This document shows, piece by piece, positions 46,325-54,711 of a DNA stretch of 64,000 bases. Numbering within the stretch: position 1 is the stretch's first letter; every line of letters begins with the position of its first letter. The notes under the pieces are model-generated. The model had not been told where the DNA came from. It saw only the letters and a program-made list of their open reading frames with translations, and made no database searches. This DNA is from Paenibacillus oenotherae (GTDB taxonomy: Bacteria > Bacillota > Bacilli > Paenibacillales > Paenibacillaceae). Location of the stretch: the NCBI RefSeq assembly GCF_019443105.1, contig NZ_JAHZIJ010000001.1, positions 186,001-250,000 of the forward strand, read 5' to 3'. The translations under genes were made by a program, and so were the position numbers.

Positions 46325-47692
46325 CTAGAACGGGAATTTCTTGCCCATCATGCCTTTAAGCCCTTTCAGTCCGCCCTTGGGACCTTTCGGACCCATCATG
46401 GACGAGAACTGCTTCATCATTTTGCGCATATCATCAAACTGCTTAATGAGGCGGTTCACATCGGCTACCGTTGTGCCGCTGCCTGTCGCAATTCGCTTAC
46501 GGCGGCTGTGGTTCATAATCTCAGGCTTCTGCTTCTCTTCCTTCGTCATCGATTTCACAATCGCTTCGACGCGGCCGATCTGCTTCTCATCCACCTTGAC
46601 GTTCTTCATATCCTTCATTTTGCCCATACCAGGCAGCATGTCGAACAATTGATCCAGCGGCCCAAGCTTGCGCACCTGTTCCATCTGTTCCAGGAAATCC
46701 TCGAACGTGAATTCAGCCGTACGCATCTTGCGCTCCATCTCAGCCGCTTTCTCTGCGTCAATGCTGGACTGCGCCTTCTCAATCAGAGACAGCATGTCGC
46801 CCATGCCAAGAATACGTGAAGCCATCCGGTCAGGATAGAAAGGCTCCAGCGGCTCGATCTTCTCGCCTGTCGCAGCGAATTTGATCGGGCATCCCGTTAC
46901 TGCCTTAACCGATAGCGCAGCTCCGCCTCTTGTATCGCCATCGAGCTTCGTCAGAACGACCCCTGTCAGCTCAAGCTGGCTGTGGAAGCTTTGTGCCACG
47001 TTGACAGCCTCTTGGCCTGTCATGGCATCAATAACGAGAAGCACTTCATCCGGCTTCGTGATGGAATGAATCTGATGCAGCTCTTCCATCAGCGCTTCGT
47101 CGATATGAAGACGGCCGGCGGTATCAATAATGACATAATCGTGATTATTGTCCTTGGCATGCTGGAGGCCAGCACGGGCAATTTCTACCGGCGAGGTCTG
47201 ATCGCCCAGCGTAAATACCGGAACGCCGATCTGTTCCCCCAGCACCTGCAGCTGCTTGATAGCAGCAGGACGATAGATATCGCCAGCGATAAGGAGAGGC
47301 CTGTGCTTTTCTTTGAGCAGCAGCTTGGCGAGCTTTCCGGAAGAGGTTGTTTTACCCGCACCCTGAAGACCGGCCATCAGAATCACTGTCGGCGGCTTAT
47401 TGGCCTTGGCCAGCTTGCTGTTCGTGCCGCCCATCAGCTCTGTCAATTCTTTATTAACGATATCGACGACGACCATGCCAGGCGTGAAGCTCTTCATCAC
47501 TTCTTGGCCGATTGCACGATCCTTCACCTTGGCGATAAAATCCTTTACCACCTTAAAGTTAACGTCGGCTTCAAGCAGCGCAAGCCGCACCTCGCGCATT
47601 GCCTCGTTTACATCTTCCTCCGACACTTTGCCCTTGCCGCGCAGCTTGCCGAAAACATTCTGCAGCCTGCTTGCCAATCCTTCGAACGCCAT
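46325..47692 (-). CDS. ffh: Signal recognition particle protein Ffh
   Basis: Ffh binds signal peptides of nascent chains together with scRNA and hands them to FtsY. The 455-aa protein has the NG domain (N-terminal MAFEGLASRLQNVF, P loop AGLQGAGKTTSSGKLAKLL, DTAGRLHIDEALMEEL, TKLDGDTRGGAALS) and a Met-rich M domain. The C-terminus ends in a Gly/Lys/Met tail. GGGAGGTGA precedes ATG 47692. It follows ylxM. Confidence 0.97.
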   Translation of the reverse strand: MAFEGLASRLQNVFGKLRGKGKVSEEDVNEAMREVRLALLEADVNFKVVKDFIAKVKDRAIGQEVMKSFTPGMVVVDIVNKELTELMGGTNSKLAKANKPPTVILMAGLQGAGKTTSSGKLAKLLLKEKHRPLLIAGDIYRPAAIKQLQVLGEQIGVPVFTLGDQTSPVEIARAGLQHAKDNNHDYVIIDTAGRLHIDEALMEELHQIHSITKPDEVLLVIDAMTGQEAVNVAQSFHSQLELTGVVLTKLDGDTRGGAALSVKAVTGCPIKFAATGEKIEPLEPFYPDRMASRILGMGDMLSLIEKAQSSIDAEKAAEMERKMRTAEFTFEDFLEQMEQVRKLGPLDQLFDMLPGMGKMKDMKNVKVDEKQIGRVEAIVKSMTKEEKQKPEIMNHSRRKRIATGSGTTVADVNRLIKQFDDMRKMMKQFSSMMGPKGPKGGLKGLKGMMGKKFPF

Positions 47693-47795
47693 GACCGTCA
47701 CCTCCCTCAAGTAATCAAAAGTTTAACTCCATGGTTCCATCTATCGCGAACATCTTTCGTGCTTTCCGTCAATATGTAACGATCACCGGCACGCA

Positions 47796-48164
47796 TTAAT
47801 TTCGTTCGGTTTCGCGCAAGCCTTCAACAATCTGGAGCAATTGCAACCGGAGCGTCTCATCGCCTGCTAATTCGTCAGCGCAGCTGGCCAGCTTCTCCAG
47901 CCACTGCCCTGCAGCCTCATGCTTGACGAGCAGCCCGAGCTTGCTTTCGTAATCCTCCAATGCTGATTCAGCCCGCTTAATATGTTCATACACAGCTTGT
48001 CTGCTTATATCGAACTCTGTAGCGATCTCGCTCAGCGTATAATCATCGTGAAAATAATATTTAAGAAAAGTCTGCTGCTTCTCAGTAAGCAGCAGCTCGT
48101 AAAAATCAAACAGCATATTGATTCGATTGGTCTTCGCCAGGGCGTCAGTCTCTTGATCGGTCAT
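47796..48164 (-). CDS. ylxM: SRP-associated HTH protein YlxM
   Basis: YlxM is a small sigma-region-4-like helix-turn-helix protein that accompanies ffh in Bacillota; in streptococci it binds scRNA and Ffh. The 122-aa protein shows FYELLLTEKQQTFLKYYFHDDYTLSEIATEFDISRQAVYEHIKRAE, the HTH. It has its own strong promoter at 48220-48249 and a leader with a 20-bp palindrome. Confidence 0.92.
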   Translation of the reverse strand: MTDQETDALAKTNRINMLFDFYELLLTEKQQTFLKYYFHDDYTLSEIATEFDISRQAVYEHIKRAESALEDYESKLGLLVKHEAAGQWLEKLASCADELAGDETLRLQLLQIVEGLRETERN

Positions 48165-48181
48165 CAGCAGCCACCCCTTTC

Positions 48182-48201
48182 GTCAAGGTAAATACCTTGA
48201 C
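48182..48201. promoter_or_regulatory. Perfect 20-bp palindrome in the ylxM leader
   Basis: GTCAAGGTA-AA-TACCTTGAC is perfectly symmetrical (9-2-9). It lies between the ylxM -10 element (48220-48225) and the start codon (48164), about 12 to 31 nt into the predicted transcript. It could be an operator that blocks elongation or an RNA hairpin. I do not recognise the site. Confidence 0.6.
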
Positions 48202-48219
48202 ACCTTTACCACGACGTCT

Positions 48220-48249
48220 ATCATATCGCAGACACGAGCCTACTGTCAA
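48220..48249 (-). promoter_or_regulatory. Sigma-A promoter of ylxM-ffh
   Basis: On the minus strand TTGACA (48249-48244), 18 bp and TATGAT (48225-48220) form a strong promoter. It would start the ylxM-ffh-rpsP-khpA-rimM-trmD transcript about 50 nt before the ylxM ATG. Confidence 0.85.
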
Positions 48250-48294
48250 GTAAAATCCCTTGTCAGCGCTCTGGTGTCTGATGCGGCTTCAACT

Positions 48295-49299
48295 CTAGCC
48301 TTCCAACGGGGCTTCGGATTCTTCCGCCTTCTGAATGAGTCCGGCGAACAGCGCGTGCACGAACTGATCGGAATCGAATTCCTGCAGATCGTTCATTTTC
48401 TCGCCTAATCCGACCAGCTTGACCGGCAGATTCAGCTCGTTGCGAATCGCGATGACGATACCGCCCTTTGCAGTTCCGTCCAGCTTCGTCAGCACCAGAC
48501 CCGTTACACCGCTCTTCTCGCCGAAGAGCTTGGCTTGACTAAGCGCATTCTGCCCTGTCGTCGCATCCAGTACCAGCAGCACCTCATGTGGCGCACTCGG
48601 AACCTCCCGCTGCAGAACGCGGAATATTTTGTTCAGCTCATCCATCAGATTCGATTTATTCTGCAATCTGCCCGCAGTGTCGCACAACAGGACATCCACG
48701 CCACGATTCTTGGCTGCATTAACCGCATCGTACATAACAGCTGCCGGGTCAGCACCGGACTCCTGCTTGATGACGTCAACGCCAACGCGCTGGCCCCATA
48801 CCTCCAGCTGCTCAATTGCGCCTGCACGGAAAGTATCGCCCGCTGCAAGCAGAACGCTTTTGCCCTCCGACTTGAACTTGTGGGCAAGCTTGCCGATTGT
48901 CGTTGTTTTGCCAACGCCGTTCACGCCGACGAACAGAATGACCGTCATTCCTGAATCTGCCATGCGCAGACCTGACTGTTCGTCACTCTTGAGCAAGCCT
49001 ACCAGCTTCTCAGACAGCACGGGCTGCAGCTCTGCCGCATCCTCGATCTTGCGCTTCTTCACCTCAACGCGCAGCTCGTCAATTAGCGTCATAACCGTAT
49101 TAACGCCGACATCCGCACCGATCAATATTTCTTCCAGTTCCTCATAGAATGCTTCATCAATCTTCTTGCGGCGTGTGATCAGCTCCTCAACCTTCTCGAC
49201 GAAAGCTGTACGGGTCTTCGTCAGACCCTCCTTGAATATATTCGTGACCGCTTCTGTCTTCTGCGAAATACTCTCCTTCAACCGTTTAAAAAAACTCAT
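48295..49299 (-). CDS. ftsY: Signal recognition particle receptor FtsY
   Basis: FtsY docks the SRP-ribosome complex at the membrane. The 334-aa protein starts MSFFKRLKESISQKTEAVTN with an amphipathic, membrane-contacting N-terminal helix. The NG domain has FVGVNGVGKTTTIGKLAHKF, DTAGRLQNKSNLMDEL and TKLDGTAKGG. The acidic A domain is very short, as in Bacillus. GGAG lies 8 nt before ATG 49299. Confidence 0.96.
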   Translation of the reverse strand: MSFFKRLKESISQKTEAVTNIFKEGLTKTRTAFVEKVEELITRRKKIDEAFYEELEEILIGADVGVNTVMTLIDELRVEVKKRKIEDAAELQPVLSEKLVGLLKSDEQSGLRMADSGMTVILFVGVNGVGKTTTIGKLAHKFKSEGKSVLLAAGDTFRAGAIEQLEVWGQRVGVDVIKQESGADPAAVMYDAVNAAKNRGVDVLLCDTAGRLQNKSNLMDELNKIFRVLQREVPSAPHEVLLVLDATTGQNALSQAKLFGEKSGVTGLVLTKLDGTAKGGIVIAIRNELNLPVKLVGLGEKMNDLQEFDSDQFVHALFAGLIQKAEESEAPLEG

Positions 49300-49324
49300 A
49301 ATTATCACTCCATCCCTTTACTCA

Positions 49325-49364
49325 CAAAAGCCGGGCCCGGACAACATAATATCCGGCTCCGGCT
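49325..49364 (-). terminator. GC-rich hairpin between smc and ftsY
   Basis: Arms 49329-49341 and 49352-49364 can form about 11 pairs with a two-base internal mismatch, followed on the minus strand by TTTTG. The T run is short, so it may be an attenuator or a transcript-processing structure more than a full terminator. Confidence 0.55.
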
Positions 49365-49394
49365 AACATGTCGTTTCATATATAATTGAGGCCA

Positions 49395-52300
49395 TTAAGA
49401 GGATGTAGCGTAGACTGGCTCCTCGTCCTCCAACCGGACGGATACAAGCTTGGATACGCCGCCTTCCTCCATTGTCACCCCGTAGAGCACATCCGCTTCC
49501 TCCATCGTTCCCTTGCGGTGCGTAACAACAATAAACTGTGTCAGCTCCGAGAACTCGCGAAGGTATTGCGCAAATCTGGACACATTGGCTTCATCGAGCG
49601 CCGCCTCAACCTCATCGAGCACACAGAATGGCACCGGCTTGACCTGCAAAATCGCGAATAGCAGCGCAATCGCCGTCAGCGCCCGCTCCCCACCCGAGAG
49701 AAGCTGCAAATTCTGAAGCTTCTTGCCCGGAGGCTGAGCCACAATGTCTATGCCGCTCTCCAGTACGCGGTCGGGCTCCACCATAATGAGATCCGCTCGT
49801 CCTCCGCCGAACAGCTTGGCGAACACGACAACAAAATGGCCGCGAATCGCCTCGAACGTCGTGCGGAATCGCTTGGACATCTCTTCATCCATCTCGCGGA
49901 TAACCTGATAAAGCGTCGTCTTGGCATCGATAAGGTCATTCTTCTGATCATTGAGGAATGTATAGCGCTCTTTGACCCGCTCATATTCCTCAATCGCACC
50001 CAAATTGACCTCTCCAAGCGCAGAGATGCTCCGTTTCAGATCGCGGACCTCGGTTTGCATCGCCTGTACGTCCTCAGGGACGGGATAACGCTCCTTCGCA
50101 AGCTCAAAGCTCAGCTCGTATTCCTCGCTCAACTTCCGCAGCAGATTATCCAGTTCGACATCAAGGCGATTGGCTGCAATTTCCGTCTGCCTCAGCCCAT
50201 CCTCGACCGTGCGAAGCTGAGCACGCTGCTCCTTCGTCTCGCTCTCACCCTGTTCCAGCTCACGAATCATGCTCGCACGCTGCGAGCGCTGAATGTCCGT
50301 CTGCTCCGCACAGTTATTCTTCTGCAGCCGCAGCTCATTCAATTGCTGAATCTGGACGACGCTCTCTTGTGCGTGATACGCGGCATCCTCTTCCTGACGA
50401 GTCAACATATCCCGCAGTCCGGCAAGCTCCTGCTTCGCACGGCCAATCTCAGAGCGCACCCGCGCCGCTTGATCCTCGAAGGATTGCTTCTCCTGATCGG
50501 TCTTGGCTACTGCAATCTTCAGATCCGTCAACTGGCCCTGCATCTGCTCCTTGGCCGTCTCGCTTTCCTTGCGCCGAGTTTCCGCCACACGTATCGCTTC
50601 CTGAAGCTTGGCTTCGGCAAGCGTCAGCTCCGCAAGCCGCCGCTCAGCATCCGCTGCCGTCTGCTGGATCTGCTGCCGCTCAGACTTATGACCATCACGA
50701 TCGGTCTCGAACAGCTGGCGCTGCTCGTCCAGATGCCGATTCTCGTTATCGAGCTGCTGCAATTCCGCGCGAAGATGCTGCTCCTCGATTCTGCGCTGCT
50801 CTCCTTGGCCGCGCAGCTCATCGACATTCTGTCCCCGTATCGATTGTTCCTTGCGCAAATCAGCGATTTTGTCACGCAGCTTCGCAAGCTGCCCTTCTGT
50901 CGAGACAATTTCCTGATCCAACTGCTCGATCTGGCGCTGCCTTCCCAGAAGATTGGCACCTTTCTTCTGAATGCTGCCGCCTGTCATGGAGCCGCCAGCA
51001 TTAACGACATCGCCCTCCAACGTGACGACACGGAACCGGTAGGAGCATTTCGCCGCAATCCGATTCGCTTGCTCCAAAGTTTCGGCAATAATAACATTTC
51101 CGAGCAGACTGTCCACGATTGACTTGTATTTGGCATCACAGGAGACAAGCTCAGCAGCTACACCGACGAAGCCCTCTGTTCCCGCAATGACCCGTTTATC
51201 CTGCTCTGGAATGCTTCTTCCCCTGATGACATCAAGCGGAAGGAAGGTAGCCCGTCCAAGCTGGCGCTGCTTCAGGAATGCGATTGCTGCCCGGGCGCTC
51301 CGCTCATCCTGCATAACAACATGCTGCAGCGCTCCTCCAAGAGCAGTCTCAATGGCAAGCTCCACCTTCTCCGGCACACGGACAAGCTCCGCTACAGCAC
51401 CATGCACGCCTTCCAGGCCGCCTGCAGAGCGGCGGGATGCTTTAAGCACTTCACGGACACCCTGCATAAATCCGTCCAGGTCATCCTGCATCTCTTTCAT
51501 CGTATCACGGCGTGAACGGAGCGCCTCTACCTTCTGCTCCCACTTGCGCGAAGCCCCCTGTGCTTCTTCCAGCAGCTTCTGCCCTGATTGCAGCTGTTCG
51601 CCCTCTTTAATGTAACGGTCTCGAATAGCTGCAATTTCCGCAAGCGTTGATTCCAGTCGCTGCTTGAGATCCGCGCGGCGTGCGGTGAGCTTCTCATTCT
51701 GCTCCTGCCACTTGGACTGCTCATCTCCGAGCCGCTCCATTCTCCGCTGCAATGCCTCCTCCTGCTGGGAGGCATAACGAATTTCATTGCGCAGCTGAGC
51801 CATTGAACTGAGAATGTCCAGCAGCTCGCTCTTCAGCGATTCCTCGGCATCACCGGATAATGAAGCGGCATTCCCGATTAACTGCGTCTCCTCTGCGAAC
51901 AATCGCTGACGCAGAACAGCAAGCTCATTCTCAAGAGCTGCCGCTTTCCCCCTGAACTCCGCTTCTTCCTTGGTCAGGGCCGCAATCCGCTGCATCTGTG
52001 CTTCAATCGAAGCTTCCAGCTGAGTGCGGTTGCCGTCCAAATTGCGCTTGCGCTCCTTGAGAACCTCGCCATAACCCTCGCATTTCTCGTAATCCTCGCT
52101 GTACTGCAGCATCGATTCATGGAGACGGTCGAGCGCTTCCTCCAGATCCCGCAGCTTCTGGCGATCCTTCTCAAGCAAAGCATCATGCTTGCTGACGACA
52201 GTTGACAGAGCAAGCTGCTCGCCCTGCAGCTTCGACATCCGTTCATTCGCTTCGCTCCATGAACGATGCACCGTTTCAATGTTATGTACATACATCGAAA

Positions 52301-52979
52301 TTTCAGACGTCTTAAGCTGTTCCTTCAATTGCTTGAAATGAACCGCCTTCTCTGATTGAACACGAAGCGGCTCCACCTGATCCTCAAGCTCAGATACCAA
52401 ATCATGAATCCGCAGCAAATTCTGCTCCGTGTCATCCAGCTTCTTCTGCGCTTCACGCTTGCGCGATTTATATTTCACAATACCGGAAGCTTCCTCGAAT
52501 ATTCCGCGGCGATCCTCAGATCTCGTACTCAGAATCTCTTCGATTCGGCCTTGCCCGATAATAGAATACGCTTCTTTGCCGATACCGGTATCCATAAACA
52601 ATTCCGTAATATCTCGAAGCCGGCACGGCTGTTTGTTAATCATATATTCACTGTCGCCGCTGCGGTGGACGCGACGCGTTACCGTCACCTCGTTATATTC
52701 AAGCGGAAGCGCATTGTCGCTGTTATCCAGCGTTAATGACACCTCGCCATAATTGACCGCTTTACGAGCATCGCTCCCGGCGAAAATAATATCTTCCATC
52801 TTGCCGCCGCGCAAGCTCTTCGCGCTCTGTTCACCCAGCACCCAGCGGATGCCGTCGCTAATATTGCTCTTGCCGCTGCCATTAGGCCCGACAACTGCTG
52901 TTATGCCCCGGACGAATTCAAGCTCTGTCTTGTCGGCAAACGATTTAAATCCTGCTAATTCAATCCTTTTCAGGAACAT
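49395..52979 (-). CDS. smc: Chromosome condensation protein Smc
   Basis: Smc, with ScpA and ScpB, organises and segregates the chromosome. The 1194-aa protein has the N-terminal Walker A VVGPNGSGKSNISDGIRWVLGE near residue 30. Long coiled coils cover about 170-500 and 670-1020, with a hinge near 510-660 (GLEGVHGAVAELV, GGSMTGGS). The C-terminal ABC signature is LQLLSGGERALTAIALLFA, with Walker B VPFCVLDEVEAALDEANV. It follows the 1033-bp repeat-rich spacer and is upstream of ftsY. Confidence 0.97.
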   Translation of the reverse strand: MFLKRIELAGFKSFADKTELEFVRGITAVVGPNGSGKSNISDGIRWVLGEQSAKSLRGGKMEDIIFAGSDARKAVNYGEVSLTLDNSDNALPLEYNEVTVTRRVHRSGDSEYMINKQPCRLRDITELFMDTGIGKEAYSIIGQGRIEEILSTRSEDRRGIFEEASGIVKYKSRKREAQKKLDDTEQNLLRIHDLVSELEDQVEPLRVQSEKAVHFKQLKEQLKTSEISMYVHNIETVHRSWSEANERMSKLQGEQLALSTVVSKHDALLEKDRQKLRDLEEALDRLHESMLQYSEDYEKCEGYGEVLKERKRNLDGNRTQLEASIEAQMQRIAALTKEEAEFRGKAAALENELAVLRQRLFAEETQLIGNAASLSGDAEESLKSELLDILSSMAQLRNEIRYASQQEEALQRRMERLGDEQSKWQEQNEKLTARRADLKQRLESTLAEIAAIRDRYIKEGEQLQSGQKLLEEAQGASRKWEQKVEALRSRRDTMKEMQDDLDGFMQGVREVLKASRRSAGGLEGVHGAVAELVRVPEKVELAIETALGGALQHVVMQDERSARAAIAFLKQRQLGRATFLPLDVIRGRSIPEQDKRVIAGTEGFVGVAAELVSCDAKYKSIVDSLLGNVIIAETLEQANRIAAKCSYRFRVVTLEGDVVNAGGSMTGGSIQKKGANLLGRQRQIEQLDQEIVSTEGQLAKLRDKIADLRKEQSIRGQNVDELRGQGEQRRIEEQHLRAELQQLDNENRHLDEQRQLFETDRDGHKSERQQIQQTAADAERRLAELTLAEAKLQEAIRVAETRRKESETAKEQMQGQLTDLKIAVAKTDQEKQSFEDQAARVRSEIGRAKQELAGLRDMLTRQEEDAAYHAQESVVQIQQLNELRLQKNNCAEQTDIQRSQRASMIRELEQGESETKEQRAQLRTVEDGLRQTEIAANRLDVELDNLLRKLSEEYELSFELAKERYPVPEDVQAMQTEVRDLKRSISALGEVNLGAIEEYERVKERYTFLNDQKNDLIDAKTTLYQVIREMDEEMSKRFRTTFEAIRGHFVVVFAKLFGGGRADLIMVEPDRVLESGIDIVAQPPGKKLQNLQLLSGGERALTAIALLFAILQVKPVPFCVLDEVEAALDEANVSRFAQYLREFSELTQFIVVTHRKGTMEEADVLYGVTMEEGGVSKLVSVRLEDEEPVYATSS

Positions 52980-53003
52980 AGCTCAGCCTTCACCTCACCG
53001 ACC

Positions 53004-53012
53004 ATTGTAACA
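53004..53012 (-). promoter_or_regulatory. Possible extended -10 element for smc
   Basis: On the minus strand TGTTACAAT (TG-n-TACAAT) lies about 30 nt before the smc ATG. No good -35 is seen. It is the only promoter-like signal noticed at this end of the smc-rnc spacer. Confidence 0.3.
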
Positions 53013-53179
53013 TAATTAACCGAAAAGGACATGCTGAAATCCACCAATCGACATCATTCGACATTCACTCTCAGGGGGCGCTGCCTGCGTCGCTATAAGC
53101 AGCTCCGTGCAGACTGTGTATCGGAATAAAACATACGAGACCAGCCCCGAAAACCTGATTAATTTGACCATCCGACAGA

Positions 53180-53457
53180 CATCGAAGAAAACAGTACTCG
53201 TATATAGAGAAGAAACATCAAACTATATGCAGTGAAGAAACAGCACACAACATACAGAGAAGAAGAAGCACACAACATGCAGAGAAGAAATCGACTAACG
53301 ACGGAACAGAGAAAATATGCACCACGCGACATGCAGAGAAGTCCATCGCACGTGCTGTAGAAAAGCCCAACACACGATATGAAGAAAAGCCTATCACATG
53401 ACCGTTAGAGAAAAATCCATCACTCGGCAGGTAGAGAAAAAATCATGCGAAAGTACA
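53180..53457. repeat. Degenerate tandem repeat of about 25 bp
   Basis: About ten units of 24-27 bp begin with CAGAGAAGAA or TAGAGAAAAA and often continue with a CACACAACATG-like end. The best conserved are at about 53230-53305; later ones decay. The purine-rich half is the more constant. No CRISPR: there are no conserved repeats with unrelated spacers. No coding frame. Confidence 0.75.
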
Positions 53458-53621
53458 GGAATTTTCAGCTAAAAAAGCTCTAGTAGGTAGAATACCTGCT
53501 ATTGCGCATCAATTTCAAGCATAATTGATCGATAGAGGCCAATTCGAGGAAAATGCCTGCACTTTAGCAGGCATTGGCTCTTCAGCAGGCCAGAATAAGA
53601 AAAAACCTGCTCATACGCAGG
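53444..53621. repeat. Four-stem-loop intergenic element, copy 2
   Basis: Four 16-bp units with N6 loops start at 53444, 53495, 53556 and 53606 (spacing 51, 61, 50). The first reads CATGC-N6-ACAGG, matching the variant first unit CATGC-N6-GCAGG of copy 1 at 37761. Order, orientation, loop length and spacing agree with copy 1 while the sequence between the stems differs. Confidence 0.7.
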
Positions 53622-53630
53622 AATGTTCAC

Positions 53631-53783
53631 TGGTGTTGGTGTTGGTGTTGGTGTTGGTGTTGGTGTTGGTGTTGGTGTTGGTGTTGGTGTTGGTGTTGGT
53701 GTTGGTGTTGGTGTTGGTGTTGGTGTTGGTGTTGGTGTTGGTGTTGGTGTTGGTGTTGGTGTTGGTGTTGGTGTTGGTGTTGG
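53631..53783. repeat. Hexanucleotide repeat (GGTGTT)25
   Basis: About 25 perfect copies of GGTGTT (plus strand). Every frame is open, giving Pro-Thr, Val-Leu or Cys-Trp dipeptide repeats, so apparent open frames here are artefacts. Such an array is prone to length changes by slippage. Confidence 0.95.
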
Positions 53784-53960
53784 AATCGCTCCTGGGTAAA
53801 TTATATAGGCTCCACCTTGCAACGGGCTAATAGCGAAAAAACGCCAGGCGTGGGCCATGCCTGGCCATGCCGGACCATGCCAATCGCCATTATGATTGCC
53901 GGCTGTATGGAATTCAAGCAGAAGGCGGACTGCCCAGGAAATGATACCGCCAGAAAACAA

Positions 53961-53998
53961 TAAAAAATCCCGGTCCCCACTACAGTGGCCCAGGATTC
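53961..53998 (-). terminator. Intrinsic terminator after rnc
   Basis: On the minus strand AATCCTGG...CCACT pairs with AGTGG...CCGGGATT, followed by TTTTTTA. It lies about 15 bp past the rnc stop. It should end the fap/fab-rnc transcript, so smc needs its own promoter. Confidence 0.82.
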
Positions 53999-54012
53999 TT
54001 CGATAACAGCCC

Positions 54013-54711
54013 TCAAGCTTGTTTAAATAAATGCCGCCAAGCTTCCGCTGCCGCCTGCTGCTCGGCTTCCTTCTTGGTACGGCCTATTCCCATTCCCCAC
54101 TTCTGCTCGCCGATGTGCACCTCGACTACAAATTCGCGGTCATGGGCAGGCCCGCGCTCTTCCTTGATCCGATACTCGATTGGACTCATTCCGGCATGCT
54201 GCGCCCTCTCCTGCAGCGTTGACTTGTAATCCTTCACAAGCAGCCCGCCGTCAATATCGATATGAGGAAAAATATTGGCAGCCAGAAAAGTCCGCACAGC
54301 CTCGATGCCTTGATCAAGGTAGATCGCACCAATGAAAGACTCGAACAAATCCGCAAGCAATGCAGGACGCTGCCTTCCTCCCAGCTGCTCCTCACCGCGG
54401 CCCAGCAGCACATGAGCACCGAATGCCAGCATGTCAGCAAAACGCGCAAGCGAAGGCTCGCATACAATGGAAGCCCGCATCCGTGTCAGCTGCCCCTCCG
54501 GCCTCTCCGGAAAAGTGCGGTACAAATGCTCCGAAACGGTGAGCTGCAAAACGGCATCGCCCAGAAATTCCAGCCGCTCGTTATGCTCCAGCTCTTTCTG
54601 CTTATGTTCATTGACATAAGAAGTGTGTGTAAACGCCTGCTTGAGCAGGCGCGGCTTATGGAATCGAAGCTGCAGACGCTGCTGCAGCTCCTCGAAACTA
54701 TCATGCTTCAT
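54013..54711 (-). CDS. rnc: Ribonuclease III
   Basis: RNase III cuts double-stranded RNA in rRNA and mRNA processing. The 232-aa protein has the signature [21 protein letters not shown], the catalytic Asp/Glu in [18 protein letters not shown], and a C-terminal double-stranded-RNA-binding domain ([34 protein letters not shown]). It overlaps fabF by 11 bp. Confidence 0.96.
   Translation of the reverse strand: MKHDSFEELQQRLQLRFHKPRLLKQAFTHTSYVNEHKQKELEHNERLEFLGDAVLQLTVSEHLYRTFPERPEGQLTRMRASIVCEPSLARFADMLAFGAHVLLGRGEEQLGGRQRPALLADLFESFIGAIYLDQGIEAVRTFLAANIFPHIDIDGGLLVKDYKSTLQERAQHAGMSPIEYRIKEERGPAHDREFVVEVHIGEQKWGMGIGRTKKEAEQQAAAEAWRHLFKQA

Noticed and set aside
49836-51122. 428-aa plus-strand open frame antisense to smc
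   Set aside because: smc is complete and conserved across the whole region; the Leu/Gln-rich opposite frame is a codon-phase shadow.
53180-53457. Possible CRISPR array
   Set aside because: Units are contiguous and degenerate, without constant repeats, unique spacers or nearby cas genes.
53456-53470. Second CodY-like box (AATTTTCAGCTAAAA)
   Set aside because: Four mismatches to the consensus, and it lies inside the stem-loop element away from any start.
53499-53960. 153-aa minus-strand open frame with a long Pro-Thr repeat
   Set aside because: The frame is open only because the hexanucleotide array has no stop in any frame. There is no ribosome site, and the flanks show no protein-like composition.
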